Below, one piece after another: positions 15,640 through 22,880 of a stretch of 24,755 nucleotides of DNA. Position numbers and translations under genes: made by a program. Under the pieces are notes generated by a model. That model did no database searches. It saw nothing but the letters and a program-made list of their open reading frames with translations, and had not been told where the DNA came from. Numbering within the stretch: position 1 is the stretch's first letter; the number at the start of each line of letters is the position of its first letter. This DNA comes from a virus, in IMG/VR virus record IMGVR_UViG_3300026512_000058, positions 1 to 24,755 of that record, one strand, 5' to 3'.

Positions 15640-16259
15640 TGCCAGCTTTAGCAGGAAAATTTTTTACAGAATATACACCTACAGTTCCTGTAGGTACTAT
15701 TATATCTTTTTCAGGTGAAGCAGGTGTAAATTTACCAAGATTTACAGAATGTAATGGTGCAATAATAGATATTGATGATTCACCTAAATTCACCAAACTA
15801 TTTAACACAATTGGTGCAATGTATGTTAAAACGTGGTCAAATGGTGAGACTATTTCATCAGGGGAACTTAGAAAATCGATTTCTGATGGCACCGTATATG
15901 AAGCTACTAGTGATGGTACAACAGATGGAACAGATATATCTGATGACAGTGGTGTAACATGGGTTGAGGCATCAACCAAATTTCAGCTACCTGATTTAAG
16001 AGGTGAATTTTTAAGAGGTTATGATCACGGAAGAGGAATAGACAGTGGGAGACAATTGGGTATTGACGGATGGCAAGAAGATGAGTTTAGAAGCCATATA
16101 CATCATTCAACTACTCTCGCAAATTTAACTGGTTCTGGCGGTGACATTGAATGGGGAGGCGGTGATGCAAATAGAATCTATGGGTTTGATACTCAAGCCA
16201 CAGGTGGTCCTGAGACTAGACCACGTAACATAGCTACTGTGTTCTACATCAAATATTAA
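15639..16259 (+). CDS. Tail-collar domain receptor-binding protein, first copy, 206 aa
   Basis: Phage tail collar (T4 gp12/gp37-like) architecture. VPVGTIISFSGEAGVNLP is followed by FTECNGAIID (typical P-x-GFLxCNG), then LPDLRGEFLRGYDHGRGID (the collar signature), HIHH (153-156) and the terminal block ATGGPETRPRNIATVFYIKY. In T4-type fibres HxH motifs in this region coordinate metal along the trimer axis, so HIHH may do so. ATG 15639 overlaps the fibre stop and has GGAGG at 15626-15630. The frame extends 15 nt further upstream without support. It is probably the fibre tip that contacts the host surface, with the assembly protein directly downstream. A paralogue lies at 16978. Confidence 0.88.
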   Translation: MPALAGKFFTEYTPTVPVGTIISFSGEAGVNLPRFTECNGAIIDIDDSPKFTKLFNTIGAMYVKTWSNGETISSGELRKSISDGTVYEATSDGTTDGTDISDDSGVTWVEASTKFQLPDLRGEFLRGYDHGRGIDSGRQLGIDGWQEDEFRSHIHHSTTLANLTGSGGDIEWGGGDANRIYGFDTQATGGPETRPRNIATVFYIKY

Positions 16260-16270
16260 GGAGTATTTAT

Positions 16271-16966
16271 ATGTATAAAATAATGTATGGATATGATAAA
16301 AAGACGAAATATTATACAGGCGAGGTAAGAGTACAACAAGACCCTTCAAACCCTTCAATTTATCTAAAACCTCCTTTTGTTACAGACATTGAACCATCTT
16401 TCCAAGAAGGTAAAATACCAAAATTTAATGGGAACGGGTGGGATTTAGTAGATGATTATTACGGTAAAATAGTCTATGATAAAGAAACAAAAGAAAGTAA
16501 AACTTTTTTACAGCACGGTGAATTACCTGATAACTTGACAGATAAGGAACCTTTATCGGATGGGTTTTATGTGGTGTTCGATGAAAAATTAGATGACTGG
16601 AAAATAGATGTAAATTTATATAAAAACTTTAAAAAATCAGAACTAACCACAGCATTCAGAACTCAGTTATCACAAGGTTACGTTTGTCCAACTTCTAACA
16701 TCAAAATGAATGCAACTCTTGAAGATATTGATAAGCTTCAAAAAGGTTACGATTTAGAAGTTAAACTAGGTTCCTCTAAGATGACTATAAGAGATTATAA
16801 CAATGATTATCATACTTTAAGTTTACAAGATGTTGAAACTATGTTAACAGAACTTGGACAAAACTATAAAAATCAGCTTGCTAAACTCTGGAAGTTAAAA
16901 GATGAAGTGGAAGTGGCAACTAGTGTCGAGGAGCTAGATGCGATAAGCTGGGATGAAAATGAATAA
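16271..16966 (+). CDS. Tail-fibre assembly protein (Tfa/DUF4376-like), first copy, 231 aa
   Basis: Residues 40-72 (EGKIPKFNGNGWDLVDDYYG, then KIVYDKETKE) match the W-x-x-V-x-D-YRG-K-x-x-YD pattern of phage tail-fibre assembly proteins. Residues about 120-228 have the look of DUF4376, ending LWKLKDEVEVATSVEELDAI, the usual (L)xxxVxxATTxEEVExI end of that family. Such proteins usually sit directly after a fibre-tip gene and help trimerise or attach it, often staying bound at the tip. Here it follows the collar protein by 11 nt. The protein at 17491 has the same layout. Confidence 0.75.
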   Translation: MYKIMYGYDKKTKYYTGEVRVQQDPSNPSIYLKPPFVTDIEPSFQEGKIPKFNGNGWDLVDDYYGKIVYDKETKESKTFLQHGELPDNLTDKEPLSDGFYVVFDEKLDDWKIDVNLYKNFKKSELTTAFRTQLSQGYVCPTSNIKMNATLEDIDKLQKGYDLEVKLGSSKMTIRDYNNDYHTLSLQDVETMLTELGQNYKNQLAKLWKLKDEVEVATSVEELDAISWDENE

Positions 16967-16977
16967 AAGGATGATGA

Positions 16978-17481
16978 ATGAGTGATAAAATTAAACAATT
17001 AAGTGATTTAGATGCGCAAACACTCAACGGGAAAACTGCGATAGAAATTGGAGTCCCTGTAGGGACAGTAATTACTTTATCGACTGAAAATGTTCCAGAA
17101 GGATTTTTAGAATGCAATGGAGCTGAAATTTCTAGAACTACTTATTCTAGATTATTTGATGTGATTGGTGAAACCTATGGTGCAGGTGATGGTAGTACTA
17201 CCTTTAATCTGCCTGATCTAAGGGGTGAGTTTATAAGAGGTTGGGATAATGGACGCGGAGTAGATTCTGGAAGAACATTTGCGAGTTGGCAAGCTGATGA
17301 ACTAAAAGAACATACACATATATCTTATCAGTATATTGACAATGATGATGGAGGGTCTACCACGTCATGTGAAAATGGTAATGGACACCATGACTGGAAT
17401 TATGGTAGAACAACTTCAGCAACGGGTGGTCCCGAAACTAGACCAAGAAACATAGCATTGATGTTTGTTATTAAATATTAA
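16978..17481 (+). CDS. Tail-collar domain receptor-binding protein, second copy, 167 aa
   Basis: The N-terminal segment DLDAQTLNGKTA is a short fibre-type repeat. It is followed by VPVGTVITLSTENVPEGFLE and CNGAEI, then GDGSTTFNLPDLRGEFIRGW (collar signature), HTH (112-114) and ATGGPETRPRNIALMFVIKY. The collar core and last 20 residues are close to those of the protein at 15639. The segment between them, GGSTTSCENGNGHHDWNYGR, is quite different, as expected where receptor specificity diverges. Start ATG 16978 has AAAAGG upstream; an ATG at 16971 in another frame ends after four codons. Another assembly protein follows 9 nt later. Confidence 0.88.
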   Translation: MSDKIKQLSDLDAQTLNGKTAIEIGVPVGTVITLSTENVPEGFLECNGAEISRTTYSRLFDVIGETYGAGDGSTTFNLPDLRGEFIRGWDNGRGVDSGRTFASWQADELKEHTHISYQYIDNDDGGSTTSCENGNGHHDWNYGRTTSATGGPETRPRNIALMFVIKY

Positions 17482-17490
17482 GGAGTATAG

Positions 17491-18207
17491 ATGATTGGAT
17501 ACAGTTATAATGATAAAGGTATATATATTAGTACTATAACACTTAGAAAAGATCCTTTAGAAAAAAATAGATATTTAATCCCGAGAAATTGTACGCTTAT
17601 ACAGGCACCTGAATATGGAGAAAACCAGATACCTGTATTTAATGGAACTGAATGGGAAATAAAAGAAGATTATAGAGGAAAAATAATCTATAATATAGAA
17701 ACTAAAGAAAGTCAAAAGATAAAAGAAATTGGGCCTGTACCTGAAGGATGGACGCTTGAAAAACCTTTTGAATTCAGTAAATGGGATTCAGAAAATAACA
17801 CATGGGTTTTAGATGAAAAACAAGTAAAAAATTATAAATTATCTGAATTAAAAAATATTTTTACTGATAAAATTACCAAGACTACCATCCACAGCCAAAC
17901 AATCGATAAAGACATAGATGCTGGAACCGTCGCACTAACAAACATAAATGGATTACTAGATATCTTAGAAAACGATGATGATACTGTAGAATTTAGATTA
18001 GCAGATAATAGTTTTACAACAGTAACCAGAACCCAGCTTGTAGAAATGAAAAAAGAAATTATACAAGTAGGCCAACAGTTATATAAAAATAAATGGGCTA
18101 TAGAAGAACAGATAAACAACGAAACAGATATTGAAAAACTTAAAAATTCTGTTATAGATTTAGATAACGGAATGCTAGTTTATACAGAGCCTAAAGGAGA
18201 AGAATAA
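17491..18207 (+). CDS. Tail-fibre assembly protein (Tfa-like), second copy, 238 aa
   Basis: Same layout as the protein at 16271: an N-terminal beta domain (YSYNDKGIYISTITLRKDP), then ENQIPVFNGTEWEIKEDYRG with KIIYNIETKES, which is the tail-fibre assembly signature, then VPEGWTLEKPF, and a C-terminal helical segment. The C-terminal half (about 125-230) keeps the DUF4376-like helix pattern with NNETDIEKL in place of the usual ATTxEEV, so it is more diverged. It follows the second collar protein directly, suggesting one dedicated chaperone per tip. Its stop overlaps the next start (TAATG). Confidence 0.72.
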   Translation: MIGYSYNDKGIYISTITLRKDPLEKNRYLIPRNCTLIQAPEYGENQIPVFNGTEWEIKEDYRGKIIYNIETKESQKIKEIGPVPEGWTLEKPFEFSKWDSENNTWVLDEKQVKNYKLSELKNIFTDKITKTTIHSQTIDKDIDAGTVALTNINGLLDILENDDDTVEFRLADNSFTTVTRTQLVEMKKEIIQVGQQLYKNKWAIEEQINNETDIEKLKNSVIDLDNGMLVYTEPKGEE

Positions 18208-18449
18208 TGCCAGGATTAGTTAAAGAAGGTAACAGTATTAAGAAGGTTGGTATCAGTGGACCATATCAACCTTCCACTTTGGATCTAGAGAATAGGAAAC
18301 TTAATAAAGATTATTCCAACGCACAGCCAGCAGTAGCCGATATTAGATTTGCATCTGATAGTTACGGAGTAATCTTAATAGACAGAACAGATGGGACACC
18401 TTATAGATTATACGTAGATAACGGTGTTCTAGGTATAGAATCTATATAA
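18207..18449 (+). CDS. Small fibre-tip domain protein, 80 aa
   Basis: The C-terminal half (DIRFASDSYGVILIDRTDG, then TPYRLYVDNGVLGIESI) is a compact beta motif I recall from the C-terminal ends of phage tail proteins, of the type GVILxDRTTGxxYRLYVDxGxLGIE. Here it stands as its own small gene with only a short N-terminal linker (MPGLVKEGNSIKKVG). AAAGGAGA precedes the start and the first base is shared with the stop of the assembly gene. It probably forms a small accessory tip or is docked on another fibre. The role is inferred from the motif and location. Confidence 0.68.
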   Translation: MPGLVKEGNSIKKVGISGPYQPSTLDLENRKLNKDYSNAQPAVADIRFASDSYGVILIDRTDGTPYRLYVDNGVLGIESI

Positions 18450-18462
18450 GAAAGGATGAATA

Positions 18463-18852
18463 ATGTCACAAATAACAGTACTTGATATGGTGAAAGCGCA
18501 TGACGGAGCAGGAAGTGGGTTAGACGCTGATTTAGTTCAAGGTGTTCCTAAAAATCTGTTAGGCATTGGAGGTGATGGTTATAGCTGGCATGATGAGACT
18601 AGTAACAGAAGTGCTGGAACTACTTATACAAATACAACTGGAAAACCTATTATGGTAAATATTTTTTCAAACCAAGGAAACAACTGCACAGTATCTATAG
18701 AAGTTTTTATAGACGGGGTTTCAGTGCCTTTAGCTGCTGATAATTCAAGTGATTATCCACAATGTGGAGGAAATGTAATAGTTCCAGCTGGTAGCACTTA
18801 TAAAGTGGCTATTTATAATGCTTCAGTAAATAAATGGCTCGAACTTAAATAA
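18463..18852 (+). CDS. Small tail-fibre/receptor-binding protein, 129 aa
   Basis: The N-terminal DMVKAHDGAGSGLDADLVQG resembles the LDADLLDG repeat that occurs along phage fibres. The C-terminal 85 residues (RSAGTTYTNTTGKPIMVNI, then VSIEVFIDGVSVP, then VIVPAGSTYKVAI and a final WLELK) match a beta-sandwich domain frequent at the ends of phage fibres. No signal peptide or membrane segment is present. AAAGGA precedes ATG 18463, and a DUF4376 assembly gene follows after 10 nt, repeating the tip-plus-assembly order seen twice upstream. This is probably a third alternative tip. Confidence 0.72.
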   Translation: MSQITVLDMVKAHDGAGSGLDADLVQGVPKNLLGIGGDGYSWHDETSNRSAGTTYTNTTGKPIMVNIFSNQGNNCTVSIEVFIDGVSVPLAADNSSDYPQCGGNVIVPAGSTYKVAIYNASVNKWLELK

Positions 18853-18862
18853 GGAGAAATAA

Positions 18863-19405
18863 ATGAAATATTATAAAGATACAAATAACCAAATATATGC
18901 ATTCGAGGATAGCGTAACACAAGACATAATAAATAATGTAGCTAAAAAACACAACACAGAATTCACTCAAATAACAGAAATACAGTTCAAATCTTTTAAG
19001 CTGTTTGGAGTTTTTGATAAAACAGAAGAAGAAATTAAACAAAAAGAAGAAGAGAATAAACTAGATCAAATTAAACAAGCCAAAATAAATTATATTAAGC
19101 AAACAAGAACTGATCTTGTTAATAAAATAATTATAACATTAAACAACGGAAAAGAACTTAATGGAGATGAAGATTCTCAAGACAGGATAAACAGAGCTAT
19201 TAATGGATTGCCAGACGATACGACAACTATTAACTGGATTGATTATAATAATGAGACTATTGAATTAACAAAACCTGAACTTAAAGAGGCACTGCAAAAA
19301 GCAGGACAAGCACAAACAGAAATTTTTGTTAAATATAATGAACTTAGAAAACAAGTTAACGAAGCAACTACCATTGAAGAAGTTGAAGCGATTGTTTGGG
19401 AGTGA
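18863..19405 (+). CDS. Tail-fibre assembly protein with DUF4376 domain, 180 aa
   Basis: A short N-terminal segment (MKYYKDTNNQIYAFEDSV) typical of these proteins is followed by a charged coiled-coil-like linker, KTEEEIKQKEEENKLDQIKQ (about 53-72). The DUF4376 domain covers about 73-178: helix KINYIKQTRTDLVNKIIITL, then RINRAINGLPDD, INWIDYNNETIELTKPELKE and the closing LRKQVNEATTIEEVEAIVW. It lacks the W-x-V-x-D-YRG domain of its two paralogues. This is the best DUF4376 match in the window. AAGGAG precedes ATG 18863. Proteins of this kind are linked by gene neighbourhood to fibre tips; the molecular role is not established to my knowledge. Confidence 0.8.
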   Translation: MKYYKDTNNQIYAFEDSVTQDIINNVAKKHNTEFTQITEIQFKSFKLFGVFDKTEEEIKQKEEENKLDQIKQAKINYIKQTRTDLVNKIIITLNNGKELNGDEDSQDRINRAINGLPDDTTTINWIDYNNETIELTKPELKEALQKAGQAQTEIFVKYNELRKQVNEATTIEEVEAIVWE

Positions 19406-19408
19406 TGA

Positions 19409-20053
19409 ATGAAACACATTAAAAATATAATCAGAATACTAGTAACCTTCTTCGTTCAGCTAGTTGCTATTCTCTTTTCTCCCTTTATAGTAGGTACAGC
19501 ACTGCTGTTAAACAGAATTGAAGATTATGAACCAAGAAATGAAACTTCTCATCCTAACCACAAATTCAAAGATAAATGGATAGATGCTATTTATGGTAAT
19601 AAAGATGATGGGATTGATGGAGATATTTACTATTTACAATCACACGTAGATGGAAAACGTAATTTTTGGACAAGATTCAGATGGACTGTTCTCAGAAATC
19701 CAGTTCACAATCTTGGTCTTAAACTCGGATTTGATGGAATTCCAGTAAAACATATTGGATTTAGAAAAGCCTTTAAAAATTCCAAATGTTCTACAAAAGA
19801 ATTCAATAATGATTATGAAAACTGTTTGGATAGTAGAGTTGATAAAACAGGTTTCGAGTATACAGAAGTCTATGATGAAAATAATAAAATATATCCTATG
19901 TATAGACTTAGATGGAAATATCCATTTGCTAACTATGGGTTGAAATGCAATATCGGTTGGAAAAACTGGAATGTGGGTCCTGATGTTATAGGTAAACCTA
20001 TAAGTTATACTTTCACATTTTTAATAAACCCATTTAAGAAATTCAAAAAATAA
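19409..20053 (+). CDS. Membrane-anchored phage protein, 214 aa (DUF7338-like)
   Basis: One N-terminal membrane segment (about residues 8-33, ILVTFFVQLVAILFSPFIVG) is followed by a soluble part rich in Trp, Arg and Asn: YGNKDDGIDGD, FWTRFRWTVLRNPVHNLGL, then MYRLRWKYPFANYGLKCNIG and FTFLINPFKKFKK. The pattern (membrane anchor, short D/G motif, WxxRNPxxNL, a late LNIGWK-like motif, NPF near the end) matches a phage family I recall as DUF7338, whose function is unknown. GGGAG lies 6 nt before ATG 19409. It is the last gene of its cluster, before a strong terminator. Roles in superinfection exclusion, lysis or the host membrane are possible but unsupported. Confidence 0.65.
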   Translation: MKHIKNIIRILVTFFVQLVAILFSPFIVGTALLLNRIEDYEPRNETSHPNHKFKDKWIDAIYGNKDDGIDGDIYYLQSHVDGKRNFWTRFRWTVLRNPVHNLGLKLGFDGIPVKHIGFRKAFKNSKCSTKEFNNDYENCLDSRVDKTGFEYTEVYDENNKIYPMYRLRWKYPFANYGLKCNIGWKNWNVGPDVIGKPISYTFTFLINPFKKFKK

Positions 20054-20106
20054 AGAACTCAGTGCCTCGCTTACAGCGAGCTGAGTTCTTTATTGCTTTT
20101 TTCGGA
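20052..20106 (+). terminator. Strong intrinsic terminator
   Basis: AAAGAACTCAG (20052-20062) pairs with CTGAGTTCTTT (20081-20091), and inside it CTCGC (20066-20070) pairs with GCGAG (20076-20080) around a 5-nt loop. It is followed by ATTGCTTTTTT. It begins within the stop codon of the membrane-protein gene. Confidence 0.9.
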
Positions 20107-20110
20107 TTTT

Positions 20111-20139
20111 TTGATTTCAATCCCAAAGAATCGTATAAT
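20111..20139 (+). promoter_or_regulatory. Sigma70-like promoter for the 887-aa fibre gene
   Basis: TTGATT (20111-20116) and TATAAT (20134-20139) are separated by exactly 17 nt. It lies directly downstream of a terminator and 20 nt before the ATG at 20160, so the fibre gene would form its own transcription unit with a very short leader. Confidence 0.7.
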
Positions 20140-20159
20140 ATATTAATCAAGGAGAATTG

Positions 20160-22823
20160 ATGGCAATTAAAATTACAGGTTTATTCAAACCGGGAGGAAA
20201 TTTTCCACTAGTTGAAGATATCGATTTACTAGGTGGTTTAAGAGTAGTTCCAACAATAGCCGACAGAGACAGCATACCTGAGCTGAATCTTAAAGAAGGT
20301 ATGCTTGCATTAGTAAAAGAAGATAACGTAACTTATCAGTATAAAGGAAGCGGAGTCTGGGAAGAATACTCAATGCTTTCGCCTTCTGAAAGCGGCGACA
20401 GCGCGGTCGTGCCTACTGCGATGAATAAAATTGATTTACCACCAATTGTAACAGGTACTAACACATTAGAAGAAACAATCAAAAAAGCATGGAATATAAA
20501 TATAGACAATGTGAATTCACATTATAACTGGCCTCATGCTAACGGTGCTTTTTTCTTTGGTGGAACCTATGAAAATAAAGCAGTTTTCACTATCCAAACT
20601 GAAGAAGTTTTAAAAACTAATACCAAAATTGTTATTTTTACTAATAACAGACAATTAGATAATAATACAACAATAGATTATACCTTTAAAGGTCTTAAAG
20701 TATCTGATAATAGTGCTTATTCACAGAATTTTACATTTACACAAATCGCACCGGATAGTATTTGGTACAAAGGTGAAATTACTTTAACAGAGGATGTTAA
20801 ACCTACCGGAATTGAAGCAAGTGATGAACCATCTGCAGATATAGCTAGAAAATTAAGAGGTGCTCTATGGCTTTGTCAAATAAGTGAAGCCAAATCAGTA
20901 ACAATACCAGAAATTGAAGGTATTATAGATTCTTTTGAACAGCATATTGATTACACAATAGCACCTATTTATAAAGATTATGCTACAGGCAATTATAAAA
21001 CCGATAGTGAAGCCGAGACAGACAAACAGCTTGTAACAAAAGGTTATATTGACGCTCAAATAAAAGGACATACTGAAACTATTGAAGTTATAAACGAATA
21101 TAAATTAGATTTTAGTATGTCATCTAATTATAATGATGAGCTTTCAAATATCACAAATACTTGGGAGTTGCCAACAAACGGTGCAGCGGATACCGATTTA
21201 GATAAAACAAATCACAGCGGTGACGATAACAGTTTAATAGTTGATGGCCAAGACGGTGAAACAGCTTTTATTAAATTCACTAATGATAAATATTTCTATA
21301 ATCCTGCCGATAAATATATAAGAAGAGTATATTTTGTTGAATGGCTTATGAATGATGGCCACGAATATGCTTTTCAAACTTACGTAAAATTTTTAATGCC
21401 TAATGGTGAAATAGTTAAAACAAAAGGATTTTGTGATTTAGTTAACATAGAAAACGAGAGAACAGAATTTACTCATATGACATTCAGAGCAGAATTACTT
21501 ATACCACCACAGGCTAAAGTTATAGAATTTGGTGCAGAACATTATAGTGGAAACCAATATAAAATCTGGTTTGCTGATCCAAGCGCTTATCAATGGAAAG
21601 GTTCTTATTTTAAAATTAAAAACATTGATAGAATTTTAAATGATACATCTACATCTGTGGATCCGACAAAAGAGCTTTTAACTTATAACGCAATTCAGAA
21701 TTTACTTGGTGATACGACTAAAAATATTACATGGAAAAATCCTGTAAGAGTTATTTCTTTAAACAATATTGATCTAACAAGTATTCCTGATCCGTTATCT
21801 ATAGATGATGTAGAACTAGTTGACGGCGATAGAGTTGCTTTATTTGGGCAGACTGATGCTACAGAAAATGGTATTTATGTTTATGATAAAACCAATAATC
21901 AACTTAACAGATCTAGCGATTTAGCAGCAGGAAGCCATGCAGCTGGTGCTACTTTTATTATAGAAGAAGGAACAGAGAATTCAGATACACAATGGATAAT
22001 TACTAATGATAGCGGTCATGACGTTGTAGGTACTGATGAATTAACTGCTATTAAAATTTCTGGAAATGCTGTTTATATGAATGCTCCAGATCCATTACCA
22101 CAAGATCACGGTGGACTAGAGGCTGGTGAAATAGTAGATGGAATGCCTGTTAACGAAGTGCTTAAAAGAATATTATTCCCTTATCAGTATCCAAGCTTTA
22201 CTTCATTTAATATCGCATCTCAAACTCAGTCACTAGAAGTTGGTGATAAAGTAGCAGGTGGCACTAGAACATTTAACTGGAGCACAATTAATGATGAAAA
22301 CATTAAAGATAACAGTATATCAATTATTGATGTAACAAATTCAAATACCACACTTGTGAGCGGATTGGCTAATGATGGTACAGAAGATGTAGATATTGGT
22401 GCTGATAAATCTTTAACAAGCCCTGGAACTTATACTTGGAGAATTACAGGTGAGAATACTAAAAACCAAACGTTCCAAAGAGATTTCAATGTAAGATGGT
22501 ATTACAGAGTTTATTGGGGAGCTAATGTTAATGACACTTTAACAGAAGCTGATGTTAAAAACTTATCTAATTCACAATTAAAATCTGGGTTTGCTGGGAC
22601 TTATAATTTCACGAACAGTGGAAATTCAGAATATTATTATATTGTATATCCAGATAGCTGGGGCGATTATAATGATTGGAAAGACACCGATACAGGATTC
22701 GGAGTAGATGGAACTAACGCAGGTACAGTAGATGTTACAAATGATTACGGAGTAACTATAACTTACAGAATGATTAGAACCACTTACCAACAAACAAGTG
22801 ATTTACATTCACAAATGAGTTAA
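20160..22823 (+). CDS. Modular tail fibre, 887 aa
   Basis: Residues 1-60 (MAIKITGLFKPGGNFPLVED, then GGLRVVPTIADRDSIP) are an adaptor domain shared with the fibre at 23384. The middle (60-540) is a beta-rich shaft, including a Lys/Tyr-rich segment ending TKGYIDAQIKGH. Residues about 545-625 (DGDRVALFGQTDATENGIYV) are a widespread phage fibre domain, also present at about 225-300 of the 23384 protein. Residues 643-887 are a paralogue of the protein at 6271. The start is ATG 20160, with AAGGAG (20149-20154) 5 nt upstream; a TTG at 20157 is in frame but too close to the Shine-Dalgarno. It is flanked by its own promoter and terminator, so it looks like an independent cassette. Confidence 0.82.
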   Translation: MAIKITGLFKPGGNFPLVEDIDLLGGLRVVPTIADRDSIPELNLKEGMLALVKEDNVTYQYKGSGVWEEYSMLSPSESGDSAVVPTAMNKIDLPPIVTGTNTLEETIKKAWNINIDNVNSHYNWPHANGAFFFGGTYENKAVFTIQTEEVLKTNTKIVIFTNNRQLDNNTTIDYTFKGLKVSDNSAYSQNFTFTQIAPDSIWYKGEITLTEDVKPTGIEASDEPSADIARKLRGALWLCQISEAKSVTIPEIEGIIDSFEQHIDYTIAPIYKDYATGNYKTDSEAETDKQLVTKGYIDAQIKGHTETIEVINEYKLDFSMSSNYNDELSNITNTWELPTNGAADTDLDKTNHSGDDNSLIVDGQDGETAFIKFTNDKYFYNPADKYIRRVYFVEWLMNDGHEYAFQTYVKFLMPNGEIVKTKGFCDLVNIENERTEFTHMTFRAELLIPPQAKVIEFGAEHYSGNQYKIWFADPSAYQWKGSYFKIKNIDRILNDTSTSVDPTKELLTYNAIQNLLGDTTKNITWKNPVRVISLNNIDLTSIPDPLSIDDVELVDGDRVALFGQTDATENGIYVYDKTNNQLNRSSDLAAGSHAAGATFIIEEGTENSDTQWIITNDSGHDVVGTDELTAIKISGNAVYMNAPDPLPQDHGGLEAGEIVDGMPVNEVLKRILFPYQYPSFTSFNIASQTQSLEVGDKVAGGTRTFNWSTINDENIKDNSISIIDVTNSNTTLVSGLANDGTEDVDIGADKSLTSPGTYTWRITGENTKNQTFQRDFNVRWYYRVYWGANVNDTLTEADVKNLSNSQLKSGFAGTYNFTNSGNSEYYYIVYPDSWGDYNDWKDTDTGFGVDGTNAGTVDVTNDYGVTITYRMIRTTYQQTSDLHSQMS

Positions 22824-22835
22824 TTTTAAATTTTT

Positions 22836-22877
22836 AAAAACTAGGAACCTATGTTCCTAGTTTTTGCTTTTTTTGAA
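22836..22877 (+). terminator. Strong intrinsic terminator
   Basis: AAAAACTAGGAAC (22836-22848) pairs with GTTCCTAGTTTTT (22853-22865), 13 bp with a 4-nt loop, followed by GCTTTTTTT. It ends the 887-aa fibre unit; the symmetrical A and T tracts make it plausible in both directions. Confidence 0.9.
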
Positions 22878-22880
22878 TTA

